Source: CBCPMX01 sp965120355
Lineage (GTDB): Bacteria; Bacillota; Clostridia; Oscillospirales; Oscillospiraceae
DNA: 31,893 nt
Reading direction: 5' to 3'
Assembly (NCBI GenBank): GCA_965120355.1
Contig: CBCPMX010000130.1
Span: 1-31,893 of the forward strand
Shown here: positions 7,905 to 14,833 of the stretch, piece after piece
Layout of the letters: every line of letters starts with the position of its first letter
How positions within the stretch are numbered: the first letter of the stretch is position 1
Position numbers and translations under genes: made by a program
The notes under the pieces: generated by a model
Told to the model about the DNA's origin: nothing
Databases searched by the model: none
The model's input: the letters and a program-made list of their open reading frames with translations, nothing else

Positions 7905-9438
7905 TGCGGATCGCCTCCTTTCCAGCAATGGCGGCGTTGCTGAAGCTGCCGCCCAGGGCTGCTGCCAGGACCTCTTCCCGGGTCAGTGTGTCTGTAATGG
8001 GCATCTGCGCAGTCTTTTTGCCCTCGAAGATGGTGATGACGCTGTCACACACACCCATAATTTCTTCGATTTCAGAGGAAACGACAATAATGGCCATTCC
8101 CTGCTTTGCAAGATCAGACAGCAGACCGTAGATCTCGGATTTGGAGCCCACGTCAATGCCGCGGGTAGGTTCGTCCACAATCAGCACCTTGGGATCCATC
8201 ATCAGCCACTTGGCGACGACAACCTTCTGCTGGTTGCCGCCGGACAGATTGCCCACCAACTGGTTGACAGAGGGCGCCTTGATGGAAATGGACTGCATAT
8301 ACTCGTTGGCAGCGGCGCGCTGGGCGCTCCGGTTAATGACGCCTGCCTTGGCCAGCAGCGGCAGCCGTACCAGCGTCATGTTCAGCAGAATTGACAGCTT
8401 CAGCGCCAGGCCCTCTTTTTTCCGGTCCTCGGTGCAGAAGCCGATGCCCGCCTCAATGGCGGCGGCGGGATTGCCGCCTTTGAGCTTTTTACCGTCCAGG
8501 ATGATCTCGCCGCTGTCATATCTATCGACGCCGAAGATTGCGCGCATGATCTCGCTGCGGCCTGCGCCCACCAGACCAAAGAACCCCACCACTTCGCCCT
8601 TGCGGACGTTGAAGGAGATGTCTTCAAACACACCCTTCCGGGTGAGCCCCTTGACCTCCAGCATGGTGTCGGTGATTTCCGCCGGTTCCTTCAGATACAG
8701 ATTTTCCAACGGGCGGCCGATCATATTGGCGATGAGCTCTTCCTGGGTAAAGGCATCCTTGTCCTTGCTGATGATGTTCTTGCCGTCCCGAATGACTGTG
8801 ATGCGGTCGGCCAGGTACATGACTTCGTCGAGCTTATGGCTGATGTACACAATGGCAATGTTTTTGGCCAGCAGCTTGCGGATAATCTCAAAAAGGGTAT
8901 CCGTCTCCGCTTCGGACAGGGAGGATGTGGGCTCATCCATAATAATGACGCGGGCGTTTCTGGTCAGGGCACGCCCAATTTCAATCATCTGCTGCTGCCC
9001 TACGGACAGGGTCCCCGCAATGGTTCTGGGGGAAATGTCTATGCCCAGCTCGGTCAGAATCTGCTTTGCGTCGGCATAGAGCTTTTTGTGATCCACCAGA
9101 CCGCCCTTCATCGGCAGGTTGCCGATATAGAGGTTTTTGGCGACGTCCAGCTGCTGCGCAATGGACAGCTCCTGATACACGCAGGAGACGCCCATGGCAA
9201 TACCATCCTGAGTGGACTTGAAATGGACCTCCTTGCCGTCAATGGCGTAAACGCCGCCATCCCGGGCATGGGCGCCTGTTAAAACCTTGATCAACGTGGA
9301 CTTGCCTGCGCCGTTCTCCCCGCACAGCGCATGGCATTCTCCCTCGCGAATGTCAAAGGACACGCCGTCAAGCGCTTTGACGCCGGGAAAATACTTTGTG
9401 ATGCCGTCACACTGGATGATCGTTTTTCTCTCAGGCAA
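7897..9438 (-). CDS. Sugar-type ABC transporter ATP-binding protein (double ATPase, MglA/RbsA type)
   Basis: This 513-residue cytoplasmic protein has two fused nucleotide-binding domains. Domain 1 (about 5-245) has Walker A GENGAGKS (40-47), signature LSVGQQQ (144-150) and Walker B VIIMDEPT. Domain 2 (about 258-500) has the degenerate Walker A GLVGAGRS (288-295), with Arg in place of the usual Lys as in other RbsA/MglA proteins, plus signature LSGGNQQK (398-405) and VLIVDEPT (418-425). The start is TTG at 9438, with GGAGG 7 bases upstream; an ATG near the ribosome site is out of frame. It is the first gene of the importer operon and follows a good sigma-A promoter by about 65 bases. Confidence 0.9.
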   Translation of the reverse strand: MPERKTIIQCDGITKYFPGVKALDGVSFDIREGECHALCGENGAGKSTLIKVLTGAHARDGGVYAIDGKEVHFKSTQDGIAMGVSCVYQELSIAQQLDVAKNLYIGNLPMKGGLVDHKKLYADAKQILTELGIDISPRTIAGTLSVGQQQMIEIGRALTRNARVIIMDEPTSSLSEAETDTLFEIIRKLLAKNIAIVYISHKLDEVMYLADRITVIRDGKNIISKDKDAFTQEELIANMIGRPLENLYLKEPAEITDTMLEVKGLTRKGVFEDISFNVRKGEVVGFFGLVGAGRSEIMRAIFGVDRYDSGEIILDGKKLKGGNPAAAIEAGIGFCTEDRKKEGLALKLSILLNMTLVRLPLLAKAGVINRSAQRAAANEYMQSISIKAPSVNQLVGNLSGGNQQKVVVAKWLMMDPKVLIVDEPTRGIDVGSKSEIYGLLSDLAKQGMAIIVVSSEIEEIMGVCDSVITIFEGKKTAQMPITDTLTREEVLAAALGGSFSNAAIAGKEAIRSE

Positions 9439-9504
9439 TTCAATACCTCCATTCCTTCAACTGTAATGGGCTAAATCGCCAAAACAGCTTCAAAATCTAT
9501 AGCT

Positions 9505-9533
9505 ATTGTAGTACAATCCGTCCACTTTTTCAA
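9505..9533 (-). promoter_or_regulatory. Sigma-A promoter for the sugar ABC importer operon
   Basis: On the minus strand TTGAAA (9528-9533), a 17-base spacer and TACAAT (9505-9510) precede the TTG start of the ATPase by about 66 bases. The -10 lies in a small palindrome, ATTGTA-G-TACAAT (9505-9517), which could be an operator. Confidence 0.75.
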
Positions 9534-9691
9534 TGGTTATTTTTCATCTTGTTGTACATCTTGATAACTGATTGGAAATTCCTCCGTTTTTCTGATTTTC
9601 CGGATAAAAGGAGGCGCGCGCCGGACTGGCCGCGGCGCTGCGGTTTGCGGACTGCCGGGAGAAATTAAGACGATGGGACTGCCTGCGCACA

Positions 9692-9720
9692 TTGACAAGC
9701 TTCTCAGAGTCCCTTATAAT
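9692..9720 (+). promoter_or_regulatory. Perfect-consensus sigma-A promoter for SLH protease gene
   Basis: TTGACA (9692-9697), a 17-base spacer and TATAAT (9715-9720) match the vegetative consensus exactly. It lies 50 bases before the ATG at 9771, predicting strong vegetative expression. Confidence 0.85.
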
Positions 9721-9770
9721 GACAGCAGGTTTGCGGTTTTCCGACAGAACTCAGATTCTGGGAGGTGCTT

Positions 9771-11462
9771 ATGAAACGATATGTTTGTCTGCTGCTGACG
9801 GTCCTGTTGATTTTTGGAGAGCTTTGCCTACCTGCTGCCGCAGCCGGCGGTGGGGAAGCTGAGCTGACCGCGTCGCAGACGTATGTACAGGGGATGTTTT
9901 CCGATGTGTCTGCTGCTGCTTGGTATGCCGACAGCGTGGCCATCGCCTATTCCTATGGGCTGCTGCAGGGCAGCGGCGAACGCTTTGCGCCGGACGAAGG
10001 TCTGACCCTGGCGGAGACGCTGGCACTGGCCTGCCGGCTGCACAGTCAGTATACCGGCGGCAGCGGCGTGCTGGACCAGGGGGAGCCCTGGTATCAGGTT
10101 TATGTGGACTATGCCCTGTCCAACGGCATTTTGAAATACGCCTATACGGACTATACCGCGGCGGCCAGCCGCGCGGAATTTGTGCAGATCCTGTCTGCGG
10201 CCGTTCCGGATACAGCGTTGGAAGATTTAAACACCGTGGCGGACGGCGCCGTGGCAGATGTACCCATGAGCGCCGGCTACGCCGGAGCGGTTTACCGGTT
10301 TTATCGGGCTGGTATTCTCAGCGGCAGCGGCGGCAATGCCGCCTTTCAGCCGGCCTCCGGCATTACCCGTGCCGAGGCTGCGGCTATTCTGGCCCGCATT
10401 GCCGACCCGGATCGCCGCGTCCGACTGACTCTGGACAGCGGGGAGACGGCGGAGACCCCGGCGGACGGCGGCGTCCTGACCGGCGCGCAGATTTATGCCC
10501 AGTGCTCTCCCAGCGTGTGCTACATTGAATTGTATGACCAGGAGGGCACTGCCGTAGCCACTGGCAGCGGCTTTTTTATCGATGCCAGCGGGATCATGGT
10601 CACCAACTATCATGTGATTCAGAAGGGCGAATCTGCCCGGATTACCACTTATGACGGCCAGATCTATGACGTATTGGGCGTCTATGACTATGATGAGGAA
10701 CACGACGTAGCCCTCCTGCAGGTGGACGGCAGCGGGTTTTCGTTCCTGCCTGCCGCCCAGCAGGCGCCGGCAGGCGGCGACACGGTCTACACCATTGGCG
10801 CGCCTCTGGGGCTGACCAATACCATTGCCGGCGGGATTGTCTCAAACCCCAGCCGGACCTATGACGGCGTTACCTATATCCAGACCACCGCGTCCATCTC
10901 TTCGGGCAGCAGCGGCGGAGCGCTGATCAATGACCGGGGCCAGGCTGTAGGCATTACCACAGCCTCTCTGATCACCTCCTCCGGCATCAGCCAAAACCTG
11001 AACCTGGCGGTGCCGATCTCCTGCCTGGACAGCCTGTCCACGGATACGCTCCATCCGCTGGCGGAGGTCGCTGCCGCAGCTGCCGGAGACAGCGCCGCCG
11101 TGGATGCGCCGGCCATATATGCCAACGGCGCGCCCAATTACACCTATGTCACCCAGCAGCCCTGCGTCAGTTCCTATTTTTCCGACGGCGCCCGAACGGA
11201 AGAGGGCTATGTGGAAGGGGCGGAGCGATATGCGTATGCGTATAGCGTCGTGGATGCCGCCAACTATATGCAGCATTTGCTGGAGGCTGGATTCACGGTC
11301 AGCGGCAGTGAAGCGGTGGAAGCCGACACCGTGATCTATTATACCAGGGAAACTGAGACGGGGCCCATCCATGTCGGCGTCTGTGTTTCCAGTACGATGC
11401 GGTATATTTATATCTACCTTCCGGACAGCTTGCCGGACAGCGGGGACATGGGGTTGTCCTGA
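9771..11462 (+). CDS. Exported S-layer-homology / trypsin-like (HtrA-type) serine protease
   Basis: This 563-residue secreted protein has a signal peptide at residues 1-25 (hydrophobic core, then PAAAAG). Three SLH repeats follow at about 38-95, 105-146 and 163-212, with forms such as FSDVSAAAWYADSV and ITRAEAAAILARI; they would bind cell-wall polymer. Residues ~238-415 are a chymotrypsin-fold protease with an intact triad: His281 in TNYHVI, Asp312 in EHDVALL, and Ser381 in GSSGGAL. No PDZ domain follows, unlike classic HtrA. The last ~150 residues are Tyr/Ala-rich and not recognised. The start at 9771 uses GGAGG 5 bases upstream; an in-frame GTG at 9765 overlaps that site. A perfect sigma-A promoter precedes the gene and a strong terminator follows. 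It is probably a wall-attached surface protease; its targets are unknown. Confidence 0.87.
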   Translation: MKRYVCLLLTVLLIFGELCLPAAAAGGGEAELTASQTYVQGMFSDVSAAAWYADSVAIAYSYGLLQGSGERFAPDEGLTLAETLALACRLHSQYTGGSGVLDQGEPWYQVYVDYALSNGILKYAYTDYTAAASRAEFVQILSAAVPDTALEDLNTVADGAVADVPMSAGYAGAVYRFYRAGILSGSGGNAAFQPASGITRAEAAAILARIADPDRRVRLTLDSGETAETPADGGVLTGAQIYAQCSPSVCYIELYDQEGTAVATGSGFFIDASGIMVTNYHVIQKGESARITTYDGQIYDVLGVYDYDEEHDVALLQVDGSGFSFLPAAQQAPAGGDTVYTIGAPLGLTNTIAGGIVSNPSRTYDGVTYIQTTASISSGSSGGALINDRGQAVGITTASLITSSGISQNLNLAVPISCLDSLSTDTLHPLAEVAAAAAGDSAAVDAPAIYANGAPNYTYVTQQPCVSSYFSDGARTEEGYVEGAERYAYAYSVVDAANYMQHLLEAGFTVSGSEAVEADTVIYYTRETETGPIHVGVCVSSTMRYIYIYLPDSLPDSGDMGLS

Positions 11463-11479
11463 CGCGCAGGAGTCCATAG

Positions 11480-11524
11480 AAAAGTTCCGATTGTTCTGAG
11501 GACATACGAACAATCGGAACTTTT
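11480..11524 (+). terminator. Intrinsic terminator of the SLH protease gene
   Basis: A perfect 17-bp stem (11480-11496 with 11508-11524, core AAGTTCCGATTGTTC) has an 11-base loop. A run of six T starts at 11521 and overlaps the 3' arm. It lies 17 bases after the stop codon. Confidence 0.9.
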
Positions 11525-11530
11525 TTGGCA

Positions 11531-11864
11531 AAATTGTGCGCAGATCGGTGTGAGCGGTGGACGGGAGAGCTTCGGTCGGATGAGAGGCCGGGAAACAGGG
11601 GGATTCTTGGGAAATTTCCTGGTTTTCAAACTGACAGGCCGCACGAAAAGAACCGTACAAGGCCGATGACGATGTGATTTAGAGCTTCCTGAACGGCTAG
11701 GGGCAGGCCGGTGCGTTTCCCTGCGCCGCAGCCTGCCGGTAAATCCGGCTGCCCGCCGCCAGCGTCAGCATAGACAGCGCCGCGCGCGGCAGGACGCCCG
11801 GGTTCTTTTATGAACCTGTCCTGCGGAAATCCGCTGTACGTTCTAAAAATCGCATTTCATGTGA
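11531..11864. other. Gene-free stretch between terminator and heat-shock promoter
   Basis: No open frame with a ribosome site or family resemblance is seen on either strand. The only structure noted is a hairpin near 11790-11823: CAGGAC pairs with GTCCTG, and inside it GGTTC pairs with GAACC around TTTTAT. Its role is unknown. Short minus-strand frames here are broken by stops. Confidence 0.5.
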
Positions 11865-11884
11865 ACAAAATATTATTATTTTGT
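11865..11884. repeat. AT-rich inverted repeat upstream of CIRCE
   Basis: ACAAAAT and ATTTTGT (11865-11871, 11878-11884) form a perfect 7-bp inverted repeat around ATTATT, five bases before CIRCE. It could be an UP-element or an additional operator of the heat-shock promoter. Only the symmetry is observed. Confidence 0.4.
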
Positions 11885-11889
11885 GAATT

Positions 11890-11916
11890 TTAGCACTCTC
11901 CCCTTGACAGTGCTAA
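11890..11916. promoter_or_regulatory. CIRCE operator (HrcA binding site)
   Basis: TTAGCACTC (11890-11898), exactly nine bases, then CAGTGCTAA (11908-11916) match the CIRCE consensus TTAGCACTC-N9-GAGTGCTAA, with C for G at the first base of the right arm. The symmetry extends outward to 12-bp arms (11886-11897 and 11909-11920). The operator overlaps the -35 hexamer, so HrcA binding would block RNA polymerase. HrcA repression released by heat is established for CIRCE; the hrcA gene is not in this window. Confidence 0.92.
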
Positions 11917-11932
11917 AATTGCGGAGTATGAT
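11904..11932 (+). promoter_or_regulatory. Sigma-A promoter of the small heat-shock gene
   Basis: TTGACA (11904-11909), a 17-base spacer and TATGAT (11927-11932) form a near-consensus promoter whose -35 lies within CIRCE. Transcription would start near 11939, giving a leader of about 158 bases before the ATG at 12097. Confidence 0.88.
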
Positions 11933-12096
11933 ATACACGAACCTTGAGAGAGGGGACCGAAAAGCCCCGCAGGGTTCCGTACCGCAAAGATGCACGGACG
12001 GCAGATGCCGTTTGCGAAAGGTAACAAAGCTCGCCACCGTTTGGGAATATTCCAGCAGCTACGAGCGCATGACAATTATGAATGGAGGAATGACTT

Positions 12097-12546
12097 ATGT
12101 TGCCTAGCATTTTTGGAGAAAACCTGTTTGATGAATTTTTTGACGCCCCCTTCAGCATGATGCGCGCATGGGACCGCCAGAACCCGGCTTACCACAAGTC
12201 TGCCGGTTCCTTGATGAAAACAGATGTACGGGAGACCGAAAATTCCTATGAGTTGGACATTGACCTGCCCGGCTTCAAGAAAGAGGACGTGCAGCTCCAG
12301 CTGAACAATGGGTATCTGACCATCAGCGCTTCCACAAACACCAACAACGATCAGAAGGACAAGGAAGGCCGCTATATCCGGCAAGAGCGCTATGTGGGCC
12401 AGTGCAGCCGCAGCTTCTATGTGGGCGACCGTATGGAGAAGCAGGACGTATCCGCCCGGTTTGAGGACGGCATATTGAAGATTTCCCTGCCGAAACAGAC
12501 CCGCAAAGAGCTGCCTGCCAACAACAATATTATTGATATCCAGTAA
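12097..12546 (+). CDS. Hsp20 family small heat-shock protein
   Basis: This 149-residue cytoplasmic holdase chaperone binds unfolding proteins without ATP. A short N-terminal arm (1-40, Phe- and Met-rich) precedes the alpha-crystallin domain at about 41-138. Family signatures are YELDIDLPGFKKEDVQLQL, the GYLTISAS strand, ERYVGQCSRSFYVG and the terminal strand FEDGILKISLPK. The C-terminal tail NNIIDIQ contains the I-x-I type anchor used for oligomer assembly. GGAGG lies 8 bases before the ATG. It is a monocistronic unit controlled by the CIRCE/sigma-A promoter, so HrcA-regulated heat induction is expected. The ~158-base leader is unusually long and may add post-transcriptional control. Confidence 0.93.
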   Translation: MLPSIFGENLFDEFFDAPFSMMRAWDRQNPAYHKSAGSLMKTDVRETENSYELDIDLPGFKKEDVQLQLNNGYLTISASTNTNNDQKDKEGRYIRQERYVGQCSRSFYVGDRMEKQDVSARFEDGILKISLPKQTRKELPANNNIIDIQ

Positions 12547-12554
12547 TCCTCCCA

Positions 12555-12587
12555 AACTCCCCGCCGTGCTCTGTATGGCGGGGAGTT
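12555..12587 (+). terminator. Hairpin after hsp20 (no T-run)
   Basis: A perfect 11-bp stem, AACTCCCCGCC (12555-12565) with its complement at 12577-12587, has an 11-base loop and lies 8 bases after the stop codon. It lacks a T-tract, so it may protect the mRNA end or act together with the next hairpin. Confidence 0.55.
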
Positions 12588-12631
12588 CCCATGCTGCGGC
12601 GGGTTGACCGCCCCGGCATGGGACTTTTTTT
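12587..12631 (+). terminator. Intrinsic terminator after hsp20
   Basis: TCCCATGC (12587-12594) pairs with GCATGGGA (12616-12623), with an inner GGCGG/CCGCC stem. Seven T follow (12625-12631). This is the likely termination point of the hsp20 transcript. Confidence 0.75.
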
Positions 12632-12730
12632 GCCGTTTGCCAGGGGAACCTGCAAAAAGTGTTTCCTGTGGGGAACCTTTCTCGACCGGCAGCGTCCAAT
12701 ACCTACCCAATCAGCAAAGGAGGTTTTTTC

Positions 12731-13318
12731 ATGAAGCGATTCATGTTACCCGTTCTGACGCTGCTGTTGTGTATTGGCCTGTTGGCCTGCGGCAGCACAT
12801 TGCAGGCCGAGGCCAACGTCGCCGCGTCTGACGGCACGGAGTTGGATGCTGCCGTTTCGCAGGATCCGGAAGACAGCGATGATTCCGACGGGGCGGAAAC
12901 GGAGCCGGCAGACGGCGAATCTGCCGGCCATGAAGCAACGCTGGAGGGGGAATCCGCCGGCTATTCCCTTGCAGTCTCCGAAGACCCCGTGGCTCCGGAT
13001 GCCGAATATTTGCCCTTCCGCCTGTGCAACGACACGGGGGCGGATGCCAATATTCTGTTGATTCCCACGTTGGAACGCCAGCTGGCAGACGGCCAGTGGG
13101 AGACGGTGTCCTTTGTTCAGCAGGTGGGGTTTTGCGGCGTGGCGGACCCGCTGCCGCCCGGCGAAACGGACTGGAGTGAGTCTCTGAATGCTCTGTGGGG
13201 CCAGTTGGAGCCTGGGCGCTACCGCCTCAGTTACACTGTGACGGATGCCAGCGGCAGAGAGCACCTGGCCAGCGGCGAATTCACCGTGGCTGCTGGCGGA
13301 GATGCCAGCAGCGCATAA
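12731..13318 (+). CDS. Lipoprotein with bacterial Ig-like domain
   Basis: This 195-residue putative lipoprotein has a signal peptide ending in lipobox LLAC (Cys20). An acidic, Asp/Glu/Ser-rich linker spans about 35-75. A beta-rich domain follows at about 76-187, with Leu-x-Asn-Asp/Thr turns, a PLPPGETDW segment and a closing QLEPGRYRLSYTV strand. The last two resemble the 'Ig-like domain' of clostridial lipoproteins (Big_14 type), recognised by pattern only. Cys99 and Cys135 could form a disulphide. The ATG at 12731 follows AAAGGAGG by 7 bases. No convincing promoter is seen after the hsp20 terminator, so some read-through is possible. A terminator follows the stop. The function is unknown; a surface adhesion or sensing role would be a guess. 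Confidence 0.78.
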   Translation: MKRFMLPVLTLLLCIGLLACGSTLQAEANVAASDGTELDAAVSQDPEDSDDSDGAETEPADGESAGHEATLEGESAGYSLAVSEDPVAPDAEYLPFRLCNDTGADANILLIPTLERQLADGQWETVSFVQQVGFCGVADPLPPGETDWSESLNALWGQLEPGRYRLSYTVTDASGREHLASGEFTVAAGGDASSA

Positions 13319-13357
13319 AATATGCAGCTCCTGTGTGCGGGGGCTGCATATTTTTCT
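13318..13357 (+). terminator. Intrinsic terminator of the Ig-like lipoprotein gene
   Basis: AAATATGCAGC (13318-13328) pairs with GCTGCATATTT (13343-13353), extended inward by TCC with GGG. TTTTTCTT follows. The 5' arm begins at the last base of the stop codon. Confidence 0.85.
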
Positions 13358-13385
13358 TGATTTTCGGCAAGGCCACTTTTATAAT
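13357..13385 (+). promoter_or_regulatory. Sigma-A promoter for the MATE-M32-polA-rimI-tsaD operon
   Basis: TTGATT (13357-13362), a 17-base spacer and TATAAT (13380-13385) lie directly after the preceding terminator and 56 bases before the MATE start codon. Confidence 0.75.
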
Positions 13386-13441
13386 GGATACGGATTTATG
13401 CGGATTTTGTCCGTACCAATGACGTACAGAAGGTGTTTCCC

Positions 13442-14833
13442 ATGGCGCAGGCTGCAGCGCAGGCAGTGCAGAACGATTTTTCAAAAGGAAGTGTCACCCG
13501 GGCGATTCTGCGAATGGCCGTTCCCATTACGGCGGCGCAGCTGGTCAATATTTTATACAACCTGGTCGACCGGGTGTATATCGGCAGAATTCCCGAGGCC
13601 GGAACCCTGGCCCTGACGGGGCTGGGGCTGTGTATGCCCGTGATTTCCATTGTGCTGGCTTTCTCCCGGCTGTGCGGTATGGGCGGCGCGCCGCTGTGTT
13701 CCATCGAGCGGGGCCGCGGCAACACCGAAAAGGCGGAGCAGATTATGGGCAACGCCTTTGTTCTTCTGGTGGGTTCCGGCGTGATCCTGACGGTTTTGGG
13801 GCTGCTGTTTCTGCGGCCCATTCTGTTCGCCTTTGGCGCCAGCGAGGCCACCTATCCCTATGCCGCCGGTTACTGCCGCATCTATCTGCTGGGCAATGTG
13901 TTTGTCCTCATCAGCGCCGGCATGAACAGCTTCATCAACGCCATGGGCTTTGCCAAAACCGGGATGCTCACTGTAGTGGTGGGCGCCGTGGTGAACATCA
14001 TCCTGGATCCCATCTTTATTTTTGTCTTTGATATGGGCGTGGAGGGCGCGGCACTGGCCACCATCCTTTCCCAGGGGGTTTCTGCCGCCTGGGTCATGGC
14101 GTTCCTCCTGGGCAAAAAGGCGACGCTGAAGCTCCGGCTGCGCAATTTGCGACCGCAGGCGGTACTGATTCGGAAAATTATGGGCCTGGGGGCGGCGGGC
14201 TTTGTCATGGCCGTCACCAATTCCATTGTCCAGGTCATTGCCAACCGGACGCTGCAGGCCTTTGGCGGGGGCCTCTATGTGGGGGTTATGACTGTCGTCA
14301 ATTCCATCCGCGAGGTCATCACCATGCCGCTGCAGGGGCTCACCTCCGGTTCCGAGCCGGTTATCGGCTTTAACTATGGAGCCGGCTGCTTCAGCCGTGT
14401 CCGCAAGGCCATTCGGGTCAGCTGCGGCGTATCCTGTGTGTATAATCTGGCTGTCTGGGGCATCCTGCTGTTGTGCCCCGGCCTGTTGATCCGGATTTTC
14501 ACCAGCGATCCGGCCACGTTGGAGGCTGGCCGTCAGGCCATGCGCATTTACTACGGCGGCTATTTCTTTATGGCGTTCCAGATGGCGGGCCAGTCGGCGT
14601 TTGTCGCCTTGAACCACGCCAAGCAGGCGGTCTTTTTCTCCATGTTCCGCAAGGTCATGATTGTGGTGCCGCTGATGCTGGAGCTGCCCCATGTGGGGCA
14701 GTTGGGCGTGCTGGGGGTTTTCTGGTCCGAGCCCATCTCGGATGTCGTGGGCGGCCTGGCCTGTTTTATTACTATGTATCTCACAGTCTATCAACCACTG
14801 AAATCTATGCCTGAAAAGGAGACTGCTATCTAA
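13442..14833 (+). CDS. MATE family multidrug/metabolite efflux transporter
   Basis: This 463-residue integral membrane protein has about 12 hydrophobic segments in two homologous halves. Family features include the opening FSKGSVTRAILRMAVPITAAQ, LVNILYNLVDRVYIG in helix 1, the NVVxNxxLDPIFIF-type segment VVNIILDPIFIFVFDMGVEG, and SGSEPVIGFNYGAG in the second half. MATE proteins expel organic cations or peptides using Na+ or H+ gradients; the substrate cannot be read here. The ATG at 13442 has AGAAGG 8 bases upstream; an in-frame GTG at 13433 overlaps that site. It is the first gene of a five-gene operon and shares one base with the next gene. A drug pump placed ahead of polA is not an obvious functional partner. 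Confidence 0.9.
   Translation: MAQAAAQAVQNDFSKGSVTRAILRMAVPITAAQLVNILYNLVDRVYIGRIPEAGTLALTGLGLCMPVISIVLAFSRLCGMGGAPLCSIERGRGNTEKAEQIMGNAFVLLVGSGVILTVLGLLFLRPILFAFGASEATYPYAAGYCRIYLLGNVFVLISAGMNSFINAMGFAKTGMLTVVVGAVVNIILDPIFIFVFDMGVEGAALATILSQGVSAAWVMAFLLGKKATLKLRLRNLRPQAVLIRKIMGLGAAGFVMAVTNSIVQVIANRTLQAFGGGLYVGVMTVVNSIREVITMPLQGLTSGSEPVIGFNYGAGCFSRVRKAIRVSCGVSCVYNLAVWGILLLCPGLLIRIFTSDPATLEAGRQAMRIYYGGYFFMAFQMAGQSAFVALNHAKQAVFFSMFRKVMIVVPLMLELPHVGQLGVLGVFWSEPISDVVGGLACFITMYLTVYQPLKSMPEKETAI

Larger units (their letters stand above)
9439..9770. other. Divergent promoter region, no gene
   Basis: This 332-base gap lies between the sugar importer operon (-) and the SLH protease (+). Each direction has a well-formed sigma-A promoter. 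The AT-rich part (about 9480-9600) belongs to the minus promoter, and the GC-rich stretch 9605-9660 shows no open frame or clear structure. Confidence 0.7.

Noticed and set aside
6807..7943. Plus-strand open frame opposite the permease genes
   Set aside because: The translation is His/Gln/Asn-rich shadow sequence; the minus strand encodes membrane segments and the GNIDLS motif.
11531..11864. Possible decayed gene in the gap before hsp20, minus strand
   Set aside because: A short coding-like stretch with many Ala codons (about 11700-11800) is closed by stops on both sides and matches no family recognised.
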